NCBI GenBank assembly: GCA_030697855.1 | Contig: JAUYOU010000074.1 | Location: 1 to 20,400 of the forward strand | Reading direction: 5' to 3' | Origin: a bacterium | GTDB taxonomy: Bacteria; Patescibacteriota; Minisyncoccia; JACQLN01 | Length of the DNA stretch: 20,400 nt | Shown here: piece by piece, positions 7,298 through 14,354 of the stretch | Position numbering within the stretch: position 1 is the first letter of the stretch | Layout: each line of letters opens with the position of its first letter | Program-made: the position numbers and the translations under genes | The notes under the pieces: generated by a model | Databases searched by the model: none | What the model was told of the DNA's origin: nothing | What the model saw: the letters and a program-made list of their open reading frames with translations, nothing else

Positions 7298-7327
7298 TAA
7301 AAACACGAACCAGTTTGGTTCGTGTTT
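7298..7327 (-). terminator. Intrinsic terminator, minus strand
   Basis: An 11-bp perfect stem (AAACACGAACC/GGTTCGTGTTT) with a 5-nt loop, then a run of five T on the minus strand. It ends the secE-nusG-rplK transcript before the nucleotidyltransferase gene. Confidence 0.85.
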
Positions 7328-7356
7328 AGGTTAGCAATTTAGGTAAACTATTTCAA

Positions 7357-7383
7357 TTATTTAGTAACCTCGATCCCCATATT
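7357..7383 (-). pseudogene. Possible remnant of an rplK 3' end
   Basis: In one frame the minus strand reads NMGIEVTK-stop, nearly the same as the end of the rplK gene 200 bp upstream (SMGIEVSK-stop); about 19 of 25 nt align by eye. The sequence further upstream (LERRR) does not match L11. This could be a fragment left by a tandem duplication, or chance. Confidence 0.3.
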
Positions 7384-7439
7384 CCGTCGTCGCTCAAGAA
7401 ATTTCGCTCCTCTTTAAAACCTTCCAACAATGTAAGCTG

Positions 7440-7540
7440 ATCAGGTGCCTTCGGCACATCTGATTAGCCATTTCGCAGATAAAAGTAAATAAATTTATTT
7501 TTATTTTTCTGCTCAATCCACGGGAAACTACCGTTTCCCG
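7440..7540. other. Hairpin-rich non-coding stretch downstream of rplK
   Basis: Three inverted repeats follow rplK in the usual place of rplA. Their positions are 7440-7464 (ATCAG-GTGCC/GGCAC-CTGAT with a 2-nt bulge), 7476-7511 (AT-rich imperfect 36-nt palindrome with CAGA/TCTG ends) and 7521-7540 (CGGGAAAC/GTTTCCCG with a 4-nt loop). No convincing gene is present between 7271 and 7562. None of these hairpins has a T-run, so they could be 3'-UTR stabilising or processing elements. Confidence 0.5.
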
Positions 7541-7562
7541 ACCCCTTCCCAAGATCAATGGG

Positions 7563-7988
7563 CTATTTAGAGACTTCGATTCCCATTGATCTAGCTGTAC
7601 CCTCTATAATCTTCATCGCTTGCTCTATAGTATCAGCGCTAAGATCTGGCATCTTTATCTCTGCGATCTGCCTGACCTGATCGCGTGTGACGCGACCTAC
7701 TTTTGCTTTTAAAGGATCCTTAGCTCCCTTTTCTACCTTAGCTGCTTTCTTTAATAAATCGGAAGCTGGTGGAGTTTTATATTTCAAATCGAAAGTTCTA
7801 TCTTCATAGATAGTTATTTCAACTGGAATAACATTATCGCCTTTATCTGCAGTAGCTGCATTAAACTTGGAACAAAAATCTTGCAAGTTTAAACCATGGG
7901 GACCAAGTGCGGTTCCAACTGGTGGAGCTGGGTTTGCCTTACCAGCTTGCAACTGAAGTTTTACAACTGTTTTTATTTTTTTTGCCAT
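7563..7988 (-). CDS. rplK: 50S ribosomal protein L11
   Basis: Part of the GTPase-associated centre of the large subunit, binding 23S rRNA with L10. The 141 residues equal the family length and show the N-terminal LQLQAGKANPAPPVGTALGP, then DRTFDLKYKTPPAS and the C-terminal rRNA-binding part ending GTARSMGIEVSK. It follows secE and nusG as in most bacteria, but rplA, the usual next gene, is absent; a hairpin-rich spacer takes its place. The 108-nt gap before it holds the long palindrome at 7999-8087. No Shine-Dalgarno sequence is seen. Confidence 0.97.
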   Translation of the reverse strand: MAKKIKTVVKLQLQAGKANPAPPVGTALGPHGLNLQDFCSKFNAATADKGDNVIPVEITIYEDRTFDLKYKTPPASDLLKKAAKVEKGAKDPLKAKVGRVTRDQVRQIAEIKMPDLSADTIEQAMKIIEGTARSMGIEVSK

Positions 7989-7998
7989 GATATATGCA

Positions 7999-8087
7999 AA
8001 TCTACGAATGTATACGAATTATACTAATGACTTCACGAATATAATATTTGTGTATTTATTCGTATCATTCGCATAGATTCGTATATT
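7999..8087. repeat. Long imperfect palindrome, copy A (nusG-rplK spacer)
   Basis: Two 44-nt arms, complementary at about 35 of 44 positions, meet almost without a loop at 8043. The arms carry repeated TACGAAT/ATTCGTA units. The left arm is nearly identical to that of the copy at 12660-12742. Confidence 0.8.
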
Positions 8088-8096
8088 GGTATATTA

Positions 8097-8642
8097 TTAA
8101 ATTTTCTTAATCTGTAAAAAGTCGAGTTCTACGGGCGTCTCCCTTCCGAACATTGAAACCAATACCTTGATCTTACCCTTCTCTTCGTCTACAGCAGAGA
8201 CCTTACCATCGAAGTCTTTAAATGGACCGTCCGTTATTTTTACCGCATCTCCTACCGCAACGTCAATCTTATACTTAGGTTCGTCTATACCCATTCTGCG
8301 TTGAATTTCGTGAATTTCTTCATCGGAAACCGGAATAGGTGTAGTGCCCGAACCCACAAAGCCTGTAACACGCGGAGTGTTTCTGGCAACATACCAAGAA
8401 TCGTCTGTTACGTTCATCTCTACCAAAACATAACCCGGATAAATTTTTTCCTCTATCACACGGCGCTTGCCGTTTCTTATTTTAATTTTTTTCTCGGTAG
8501 GTACGATTACATTAAAAATTCTATCTTGCATACCTAAAGATTCAATTCTTTGTTTTAAATTGCGAGCCACCGTATCTTCGTACCCAGAGTGAGTATGAAG
8601 CACATACCAGTTTCGGCCATATTTTGATGTTTGCTTCGCCAT
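8097..8642 (-). CDS. nusG: Transcription termination/antitermination factor NusG
   Basis: Binds RNA polymerase through its N-terminal domain and Rho or ribosomal S10 through its KOW domain. The 181 residues match the usual 180 or so: NWYVLHTHSGYEDTVARNL at the start, EEKIYPGYVLVEM, the NTPRVTGFVGSG segment, and the C-terminal KOW motif VGDAVKITDGPFKDFDGKVSAVDEEKGKIKV (given in parts: VGDAVKITDGPF, then DGKVSAVDEE). It begins 3 nt after secE, without a clear ribosome site of its own. Confidence 0.97.
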   Translation of the reverse strand: MAKQTSKYGRNWYVLHTHSGYEDTVARNLKQRIESLGMQDRIFNVIVPTEKKIKIRNGKRRVIEEKIYPGYVLVEMNVTDDSWYVARNTPRVTGFVGSGTTPIPVSDEEIHEIQRRMGIDEPKYKIDVAVGDAVKITDGPFKDFDGKVSAVDEEKGKIKVLVSMFGRETPVELDFLQIKKI

Positions 8643-8645
8643 ATT

Positions 8646-8834
8646 TTAGATTTTGAAAATGAATGTATTAAGTGCCCAAGAAAAAACATAATCTAATCCA
8701 CCCAAAAAAACAGCGACTCCCAAAGATACCCCTATAACAAGCAAAGTATATCTGGTTGTTTGTTCGCGGGTTGGCCAGTTAACTTTACCTAGTTCCACGC
8801 GTACGTCTTTTAAATATGATGTTAGTTTATTCAT
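8646..8834 (-). CDS. secE: Preprotein translocase subunit SecE
   Basis: A small membrane subunit that clamps SecY in the Sec channel. The protein has the conserved cytoplasmic part KDVRVELGKVNWPTREQ followed by one membrane segment (YTLLVIGVSLGVAVFLGGLDYVF). I choose the ATG at 8834 (62 residues), which has AGGTG nine nt upstream; a GTG four codons earlier is possible. First gene of secE-nusG-rplK, with a leader that contains an attenuator-like hairpin. Confidence 0.93.
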   Translation of the reverse strand: MNKLTSYLKDVRVELGKVNWPTREQTTRYTLLVIGVSLGVAVFLGGLDYVFSWALNTFIFKI

Positions 8835-8854
8835 ATATTTATGCACCTAGACAA

Positions 8855-8883
8855 AGCCCTTAAAAAAAGAGCCCGTGAGGGCT
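8855..8883 (-). promoter_or_regulatory. Attenuator-like hairpin in the secE-nusG-rplK leader
   Basis: Minus strand AGCCC-TCAC-GGGCT (8870-8883) followed by C and seven T has the form of an intrinsic terminator, but it sits between the predicted promoter and secE. The upstream arm AGCCCT can pair instead with AGGGCT just after the T-run (8855-8860), giving mutually exclusive structures. Confidence 0.55.
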
Positions 8884-8885
8884 AT

Positions 8886-8924
8886 TTGACTTTAAGTATA
8901 TACCTAGGTCATACTGTGTGTCAA
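8886..8924. promoter_or_regulatory. Interleaved divergent promoters of secE and the 71-aa gene
   Basis: Minus promoter: TTGACA (8919-8924), 18 nt, TATACT (8895-8900). Plus promoter: TTGACT (8886-8891), 18 nt, CATACT (8910-8915). The two occupy the same 39 bp in opposite orientation, symmetric about 8905 (TTGAC/GTCAA and AGTAT/ATACT pairs), so polymerase binding to one should block the other. Confidence 0.65.
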
Positions 8925-8963
8925 TACTACCTAGTCTAATTCCTTAAAAAAAGGAGGGGTACT

Positions 8964-9179
8964 ATGTTAGATTGGTTCTTTAACCTAATAGCTCGTAGGA
9001 ATTACCTGCTACAAGAAATTGCTCGTCTAAGAGGAGAACGACTCTATCTACAAGGAATGCTTTCCCTCAAAGAGAGGTTCATCCAGAGGCTTGCCGAGAA
9101 ATACCCCGAGGTAAACAGAGAACTCAATGACCTCAAACTCCCCCCAAAGGAGATCTTTGTAGATTCTCCTGCACTGTAG
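8964..9179 (+). CDS. Small hypothetical coiled-coil protein
   Basis: Seventy-one residues beginning MLDWFFNLIARRNYLLQEIARL. The middle (about 8-55) is a charged, leucine-rich helix suited to a coiled coil; the first nine residues are hydrophobic and could touch a membrane. The tail is LKLPPKEIFVDSPAL. I do not recognise the family. Evidence that it is real: an AAGGAGGGG ribosome site, a strong terminator 4 nt after the stop, and a promoter interleaved with that of secE. The ribosome site can pair with TCCTT at 8941-8945 (5 bp, A5 loop), which might limit translation. Being tied to the secE-nusG promoter suggests, but does not show, a link to translation or secretion. Confidence 0.75.
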   Translation: MLDWFFNLIARRNYLLQEIARLRGERLYLQGMLSLKERFIQRLAEKYPEVNRELNDLKLPPKEIFVDSPAL

Positions 9180-9182
9180 TGG

Positions 9183-9215
9183 ACACCCCCGACAAACAGT
9201 CGGGGGTGTTTTTTA
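9183..9215 (+). terminator. Strong intrinsic terminator after the 71-aa gene
   Basis: An 11-bp GC-rich perfect stem (ACACCCCCGAC/GTCGGGGGTGT) with loop AAACA, followed by six T. Confidence 0.95.
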
Positions 9216-9243
9216 TACATCCAAATTCTTTAACTAATTAAAA

Positions 9244-9275
9244 ATAAAAAAAGCCCATCAATACGCGATGGGCTT
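9244..9275 (-). terminator. Intrinsic terminator of the 371-aa gene
   Basis: A 9-bp perfect stem (AAGCCCATC/GATGGGCTT) with a 7-nt loop, then T-rich tail on the minus strand, immediately downstream of the 371-aa stop. Confidence 0.9.
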
Positions 9276-9283
9276 GAGTCGAG

Positions 9284-10399
9284 TTAACTTCTCAACAAAT
9301 CAGACAATGCTTCCGGAGGATTTTCAATCAGTTCCCGTCCCAAAATCTTTTGGAGCGATGGTGGATAAAGAATATTTTTTAGTGTACTACTTAAATTCCT
9401 TGCTGCTTCTGCTGCCTTATCCAACCATATACACGAAACATTCGAAGCCAAATTACCTTCAGGGCAGGAAATAGAAATCAGAGAGTCCTCTTTTGTTTTA
9501 AAAGTCAGGCAAAACTCATGACCCGAAAGCCAAACAAGGTAATTAACATTTAAAACCGCCTTCCAACCTCCTCCACCTAAATCGCAAATAATTTTCCGAT
9601 AACTTACACTTCCCACATCCAAACCAGAATCAAAACCCAAACCACAAAGATCACGTCGAACAGTCACAGTAATTTCTTCAACTGTTTCATCGGGATGGTT
9701 TTTCTTTATGAAAATAACCTTATGGAATTCGGGAAAGATTCGTTCTCCACTAGGTAAAAGAGTTACCGACCTACCATAAATAGAAAATTGCTCCAAAGCA
9801 CTGTCATCTCGCGATGCAATTTTGAAACAAGATGGTTGATTAGCGTTTACAATTATCTGAAGTTTCAATGCTTCATTTAAATCTTCTCCGTAAACAGTAA
9901 CAAACCCCATATCAAATAGGATGCGTTGTGGATTTAAACTATTCACTCCCTTTTGGGAAGCATCTCCTGTACCATCAAAAGTCGTTGCATCTTTTTTCAT
10001 AGGTAAATTGAATTCTCGCAACAATAACGGCCAAGACGATCTATTCAAACGACAACTACCCCATCTCATTGCTACTTCAACCCCAAAATTTGAGTTAAGA
10101 CCTGCATCCTGGCCAAACCCGAATTCAAATAATACATTCGAGGGACGAAGTTGCGAGTCCGTTAGACTCTTCCAAATTACTGCATCAACTTTATCAACTT
10201 TTTGGCGCAAATGAACCATATCGCGGACCATCTGACCCACCGGATTAGGCCAACCCAACGTTTTGGTTACATACTTATCGGCCGCCGTAGGACTAGACGC
10301 CGCCTCGACAATGGCCGCCAACATAGGGTTATCCAGTCCATCGCCAATTTTACTAACCAGCGAACGCACTGTGTCCCTTTGATCTTTGTCCGTATCCAT
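9284..10399 (-). CDS. Hypothetical protein, 371 aa, unknown family
   Basis: Soluble-looking protein with no signal peptide or membrane segment; I do not recognise it. It opens with an acidic, helical stretch (MDTDKDQRDTVRSLVSKIGDGL), then a mixed alpha/beta body with recurring phrases FEFGFGQDAGLNSNFGVEV and FDMGFVTVYGEDLNEAL that look like two related segments (about 92-110 and 163-182). Several cysteines are scattered with no metal-like spacing. The C terminus is helical. The start is supported by AAGGAGGA upstream of the ATG. It stands alone between convergent terminators, with a consensus promoter and a leader of two hairpins. Codon use appears less AT-biased than gyrB next door, which could mean a different history. 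Confidence 0.8.
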   Translation of the reverse strand: MDTDKDQRDTVRSLVSKIGDGLDNPMLAAIVEAASSPTAADKYVTKTLGWPNPVGQMVRDMVHLRQKVDKVDAVIWKSLTDSQLRPSNVLFEFGFGQDAGLNSNFGVEVAMRWGSCRLNRSSWPLLLREFNLPMKKDATTFDGTGDASQKGVNSLNPQRILFDMGFVTVYGEDLNEALKLQIIVNANQPSCFKIASRDDSALEQFSIYGRSVTLLPSGERIFPEFHKVIFIKKNHPDETVEEITVTVRRDLCGLGFDSGLDVGSVSYRKIICDLGGGGWKAVLNVNYLVWLSGHEFCLTFKTKEDSLISISCPEGNLASNVSCIWLDKAAEAARNLSSTLKNILYPPSLQKILGRELIENPPEALSDLLRS

Positions 10400-10403
10400 A
10401 ACA

Positions 10404-10522
10404 ATCCTCCTTCGCTCTGATCAACAGAGTATTGAGAGTTGCCCATTCTTTGATCAACAAAGAATGGATGAATTAGAAAAGAACTATGGAACCAATCTAT
10501 AATTGTCTACAGTTTTTGTCAA
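10404..10522 (-). promoter_or_regulatory. Promoter and two-hairpin leader of the 371-aa gene
   Basis: Minus strand TTGACA (10517-10522), 17 nt, TAGATT (10494-10499). The leader of about 88 nt forms CATTCTTTG/CAAAGAATG (10444-10466) and CTCTG/CAGAG (10415-10429), both closing the same 5-nt loop TTGAT. The repeated core TGATCAACA (plus strand) recurs with a 33-bp period, about three helical turns. The ribosome site AAGGAGGA follows. Confidence 0.7.
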
Positions 10523-10524
10523 AC

Positions 10525-10566
10525 AAAATAGCATGAGTCCTGCGATCGCAGGACTCATGCTATTTT
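10525..10566. terminator. 42-bp perfect palindrome, terminator of the gyrB operon
   Basis: Two 21-nt arms are exactly complementary around TGCGA/TCGCA; the outer ends AAAATA/TATTTT give T-rich tails on both strands. It lies 28 nt after the gyrB stop on the minus strand and just upstream of the promoter of the 371-aa gene. Confidence 0.8.
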
Positions 10567-10594
10567 AATAAAATGCTAAAAACCTTAGTATCGA

Positions 10595-12646
10595 CTATAC
10601 ATCCAAATTTTTAACAGTCTTGGCGTGGGTTTGTATAAATCTCTTTCTTGGTCCTACTTCTCTACCCATCAAAATTTCAAAAATTTTATAGGCATTTTCG
10701 GCACTAGCCACACTTACTTGTTTTAAAACTCTTACCGCAGGATCCATGGTTGTTTCCCATAACTGTTCTGGATTCATTTCTCCTAAACCTTTGTAACGCT
10801 GTATATTAACGCCAGAAACTTTTTCTGTCTCACCCACAACACCGGCTTCGTTTTCATTTTCTACTTCTAAAGATTCTTCACCGGCTTCTTCGCCCATCAT
10901 TTTTATCTTTAATTTTTTACCCGCCAAAGCTTTAGCAGAAGCAATATTTTTTACATTTAACATTTCGGCAATAGTTTTTTCTTTTTCCGCATCGGAATAA
11001 ACGTATCTAACGTCTTTGCCTTTTTGAATTCTATAAAGTGGCGGTTGAGCAATATATAAATATCCACTTTCTATTATCTTTGGGAAATACCTATAAAACA
11101 AAGTTAAAAGCAAAGTTCTAATATGTGCGCCGTCTACATCGGCATCGGTCATCAAAACTATTTTATGATACCTAACTTTTTCTATATCAAACTCATCGGC
11201 AATAGCAGCACCCAGTGCAATAACCAAAGCTTTTACTTCTTTATTTAAAAGCATTTTATCTAAACGAGATTTCTCTACATTCAAAATTTTTCCGCGTAAC
11301 GGCAATATGGCTTGAAAAATTCTACTGCGCGCTTGCTTAGCCGAACCACCGGCTGAATCGCCCTCTACAATAAATATTTCCGATTCTGCAGGATCTCTAT
11401 TAGAACAATCCGCCAATTTTCCCGGTAAAGCTAAGCCATCTAACAATCCTTTTCTAATTACGGTTTCACGAGCGGCTTTGGCAGCTTCGCGGGCCTTTTT
11501 GGCTATGATTGTTTTTTCTAAAATTGTTCTAGCTTCACTGGGATTTTTCTCCAAAAATTCTGCCAAGGTTTCGGCCACAGCAGATTCCACCGAAGTTCTA
11601 GCTTCGGGGTTACCCAATTTAGCTTTGGTTTGGCCTTCAAACTGAGGCTCTCTAATTTTTACCGAAATTACAGTTGTTAAACCCTCGCGCACGTCTTCGC
11701 CGGTTAAATTATCGTCGGCATCTTTTAAGAAAGAATTTTTTCTAGCATAATCATTAAGGTTTCTAGTTAGCGCCGTTCTAAAACCAGTTAAGTGCATTCC
11801 ACCTTCTGGTGTATGAATATTATTGGCAAAAGATTGTTCTATACCCTGAAAATCTTCGGTGTACTGAAAAGCAACTTCCACATTTATATCGTCTACCACC
11901 TTATCGCAAGCATAAATTGTTTCTTGTTTTTTAACTTTATTGCGATTTAAATATTGCACGTACGCCACAATACCACCCTCAAAATAAAAACTGTGGCTTT
12001 GAGCCGGCTTTATTCGTTCATCGGTAATTGTAATTTTTACACCCTTGGTTAAATATGTTTGCTGGCGTAAGTGATCTAAAATTCTTTGATAATCAAATTT
12101 AATTTCCTTAAAAATTTCTGGATCTGGTTCAAAAGTAACAGATGTGCCTGTTTGATTACATTTACCTACTTTTTTTATTTTAGCTACCGGTATACCGCGC
12201 TTATATTCTTGCATCCAAAGTTCGCCTTCACGGCAAACTTCTGCTTTAACATATGTAGATAAAGCATTAACCACCGAAGCACCTACGCCGTGTAAACCGC
12301 CAGAAATTTTATAAGATTCTCCGCCAAATTTTCCGCCAGCATGAAGTGTGGTCATAACAGTCTCTAGTGCAGATTTTCCCGTTTGTTTATGAACTTCCAC
12401 CGGAATGCCTCGGCCATCGTCATCTACCTTTACTCTGTTTTCGGCCTCAATAACAACGCTAATGTTTTTAGCGTGCCCCGCCATGGCTTCGTCCATGGAA
12501 TTGTCTACAATTTCCCAAATTAAATGATGCAAACCATCTACACCAGTGGAGCCGATGTACATACCAGGGCGCTTTCTGACAGGCTCTAAGCCTTCCAGAA
12601 CATAGATATCTTTTGCCGAATAATTACTGTTGTTTTTTTCTGCCAT
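10595..12646 (-). CDS. gyrB: DNA gyrase subunit B
   Basis: ATPase and TOPRIM subunit of gyrase, which introduces negative supercoils with GyrA. The 683 residues show the GHKL ATPase site (E45 and N49 in EIVDNSMDEA, DDDGRGIP at 75-81, GGLHGVGASVVNALS from 116), the transducer domain, TOPRIM residues E428 and D501/D503/D505 (VEGDSAGGSA, DADVDGAHIR) and QRYKGLGEMNPEQLW near 616. Residues about 583-612 form an acidic, Glu-rich insert just before that motif. The start ATG has TGG-TATAAT 5 nt upstream and no Shine-Dalgarno sequence. It follows pheS after a long palindrome and is ended by the 42-bp palindrome. Confidence 0.97.
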   Translation of the reverse strand: MAEKNNSNYSAKDIYVLEGLEPVRKRPGMYIGSTGVDGLHHLIWEIVDNSMDEAMAGHAKNISVVIEAENRVKVDDDGRGIPVEVHKQTGKSALETVMTTLHAGGKFGGESYKISGGLHGVGASVVNALSTYVKAEVCREGELWMQEYKRGIPVAKIKKVGKCNQTGTSVTFEPDPEIFKEIKFDYQRILDHLRQQTYLTKGVKITITDERIKPAQSHSFYFEGGIVAYVQYLNRNKVKKQETIYACDKVVDDINVEVAFQYTEDFQGIEQSFANNIHTPEGGMHLTGFRTALTRNLNDYARKNSFLKDADDNLTGEDVREGLTTVISVKIREPQFEGQTKAKLGNPEARTSVESAVAETLAEFLEKNPSEARTILEKTIIAKKAREAAKAARETVIRKGLLDGLALPGKLADCSNRDPAESEIFIVEGDSAGGSAKQARSRIFQAILPLRGKILNVEKSRLDKMLLNKEVKALVIALGAAIADEFDIEKVRYHKIVLMTDADVDGAHIRTLLLTLFYRYFPKIIESGYLYIAQPPLYRIQKGKDVRYVYSDAEKEKTIAEMLNVKNIASAKALAGKKLKIKMMGEEAGEESLEVENENEAGVVGETEKVSGVNIQRYKGLGEMNPEQLWETTMDPAVRVLKQVSVASAENAYKIFEILMGREVGPRKRFIQTHAKTVKNLDV

Positions 12647-12651
12647 AATTT

Positions 12652-12660
12652 ATTATACCA
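12652..12660 (-). promoter_or_regulatory. Extended -10 promoter element of gyrB, leaderless
   Basis: Minus strand TGG followed by a perfect TATAAT ends 5 nt before the gyrB ATG. It adjoins the end of palindrome copy B; no consensus -35 is visible. Confidence 0.6.
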
Positions 12661-12742
12661 ATCTACGAATGCATACGAATTATACTAATGGATACACGAA
12701 TATTCGTAACTTATTTGTATCATTCGCATAGATTCGTATATT
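12660..12742. repeat. Long imperfect palindrome, copy B (pheS-gyrB spacer)
   Basis: Same element as 7999-8087: the left arms agree at about 40 of 44 positions, and the right arm ends with the same ATTCGCATAGATTCGTATAT. It fills the gap between two leftward genes. Confidence 0.8.
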
Positions 12743-12749
12743 AGCATAT

Positions 12750-13889
12750 TTACCTTAAATCTGCCTTAAACTGGGAAGCTGTTTCTTGGTAAATTTTAGC
12801 TTGAATTGGGTCCACTTCTTCCGTGGTGAGTGTTCTTTCGTTAGAACGGTAAACAATACGGTAAGTATAACTAATTTTATCGGTACCGAATTTATCGGCG
12901 TTTTCGTATTTATCTAAAAGCTCAACTTCTTCCACTAATTCGCCGCCCATATCGCGAATTAAATCGAAATAGTTATTTGGGATAAAAGATTTATCAACCA
13001 CAAAAGAAATATCGCGTGTAATAGGCGGAAATTTAGAAACTTCTTTAAATTTATTGCCGAGTTTTAATTGGCGTTTTACACGCTCATCGTTTGACCACAG
13101 CAAACGAATATCGGGCAAATCCATACTTACAATAGCTAACCTCTCTAAACCAAAACCAAATGCCCAGCCATTATAAACACTTGAATCTACACCTAATTTA
13201 TCTAAAACACTTCCCTTTACTACACCACTACCTAAAATTTCGATCCAGTTACCATCACGCTCTATTTCCATTTCTAAACTTGGATCCGTGTAAGGAAAGG
13301 TATCTGGATTAAATCTATATTTAACATCGGGACCAAAAGCGGATGTGGCAATATTTGCTAAAACTTCTTGCAAATCATCTTTAGTTATTATTTTTTGGTC
13401 TTTCGGTACAAGATACCACCCATCTATTTGATGAAACACATTCATATGTTTGCGATCGATTTCATCTTTGCGGTAAACTTTACCAAAAGAAAAACATCCT
13501 ACGGCCTCTTTTTTTGCAATTCTTTCTTTTACACTTTCATCGTTTAAGTAGTAATACCACATTACAGTGGTTTGCGTGCGTAAAATATTTTCACTATCTA
13601 CATAGTAAGTATCCGATTTTGAACGAGTAGGATGATCGGCGGGAAAATCAAATAAATCAAAACTTATACTAACTGGAACTATCTCGGGAGCTTCTATAAC
13701 ATCGAACTCTTTAAAACTTGGATTTTTTAAAATATTTTCAACTATCTCGTTAATAGGATTGCCTAAGGCACGAGAAAGATCCGGCATATTCAAAAAACGC
13801 TTCATACGCAAACTCTCGGCATCGGTTTTTTGATCCAGCGCTTGTTTAAGCGCTTCGGCTTCGTTTGATTGAATTAAGATTTGTGTCAT
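12750..13889 (-). CDS. pheS: Phenylalanyl-tRNA synthetase, single-chain (mitochondrial-like) form
   Basis: Charges tRNA-Phe. Residues about 50-265 are the class II catalytic core of the alpha subunit: HPTRSKSDTYY, LRTQTTVMWYY, GKVYRKDEIDRKHMNVFHQIDG, FPYTDPSLEMEI, WIEILGSGVV and FGFGLERLAI. Residues about 286-379 (KFPPITRDISFVV onward to QFKADLR) form a ferredoxin-fold anticodon-binding (FDX-ACB) domain, which in ordinary bacteria ends the beta subunit. The architecture is that of monomeric mitochondrial PheRS, without the N-terminal coiled coil of bacterial PheS. At 379 residues it is complete in itself. pheT is not in the window; a separate heterodimer elsewhere cannot be excluded. Its ATG overlaps the preceding gene's stop (ATGA). 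Confidence 0.9.
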   Translation of the reverse strand: MTQILIQSNEAEALKQALDQKTDAESLRMKRFLNMPDLSRALGNPINEIVENILKNPSFKEFDVIEAPEIVPVSISFDLFDFPADHPTRSKSDTYYVDSENILRTQTTVMWYYYLNDESVKERIAKKEAVGCFSFGKVYRKDEIDRKHMNVFHQIDGWYLVPKDQKIITKDDLQEVLANIATSAFGPDVKYRFNPDTFPYTDPSLEMEIERDGNWIEILGSGVVKGSVLDKLGVDSSVYNGWAFGFGLERLAIVSMDLPDIRLLWSNDERVKRQLKLGNKFKEVSKFPPITRDISFVVDKSFIPNNYFDLIRDMGGELVEEVELLDKYENADKFGTDKISYTYRIVYRSNERTLTTEEVDPIQAKIYQETASQFKADLR

Positions 13890-14278
13890 TCGGATATATT
13901 AGCGTATTGGTGTCGCGTTATGAAATAATATTCTATTCCAAATATTAACAATAAAACCGGTAAAACCGTCCAAATCTTTAATAAACTAAAATGGCTAAAC
14001 CACAAATAAGTAACTGGAATAACCGAAATAAGAAAACCCTGCCTAAAGGCCATTTTTAAAATACGACCAAAGCTATTCTCTGTTATAAACCTTTTTCTAA
14101 CATAAAAACCAAGCCATGAAAATAGGCTAAAAAATAATAAAAAAATAACACCCGAAAAAAGAGCTATATTTAAACCACTAGCATTATAAGGATTTATTAA
14201 AAAAAGTATAACAACAAGAGAAATAAAGGAAAGAAAGAAAACAGAACCTAAACCAATCTTTAAAAACTTAGCATTCAT
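13886..14278 (-). CDS. Small integral membrane protein of unknown function
   Basis: The 130 residues contain four hydrophobic segments, at about 6-28, 37-60, 80-98 and 101-118, with a basic loop (YVRKRFITENSFGRILK) between the second and third. No catalytic motif is visible. It is the first gene of the operon leading into pheS, overlapping it by 4 nt, so expression is tied to PheRS. A good promoter lies so close to the ATG that the mRNA is probably leaderless; no Shine-Dalgarno sequence is present. Confidence 0.8.
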   Translation of the reverse strand: MNAKFLKIGLGSVFFLSFISLVVILFLINPYNASGLNIALFSGVIFLLFFSLFSWLGFYVRKRFITENSFGRILKMAFRQGFLISVIPVTYLWFSHFSLLKIWTVLPVLLLIFGIEYYFITRHQYANISE

Positions 14279-14284
14279 ACAGCA

Positions 14285-14313
14285 ATTTTATCAATTTGGC
14301 AAAGTTAAATCAA
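14285..14313 (-). promoter_or_regulatory. Promoter of the membrane protein-pheS operon, leaderless
   Basis: Minus strand TTGATT (14308-14313), 17 nt, TAAAAT (14285-14290), then 6 nt to the ATG at 14278. The expected transcription start coincides with the A of the start codon. Confidence 0.7.
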
Positions 14314-14354
14314 TAAATCACCACGCTACAAATGATAATATTTTACTAAAGGTA

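Noticed and set aside
7357..7479. Open frame ending LSDDGIWGSRLLNN downstream of rplK
   Set aside because: It has no plausible start or ribosome site, and it runs through a hairpin; probably chance.
8835..8846. GTG start for SecE
   Set aside because: The GTG overlaps the AGGTG that best serves as ribosome site for the ATG at 8834. It is not excluded.
9921..10420. Plus-strand frames opposite the 371-aa gene
   Set aside because: They are antisense to a frame with a good ribosome site, promoter and terminator and have no such signals themselves.
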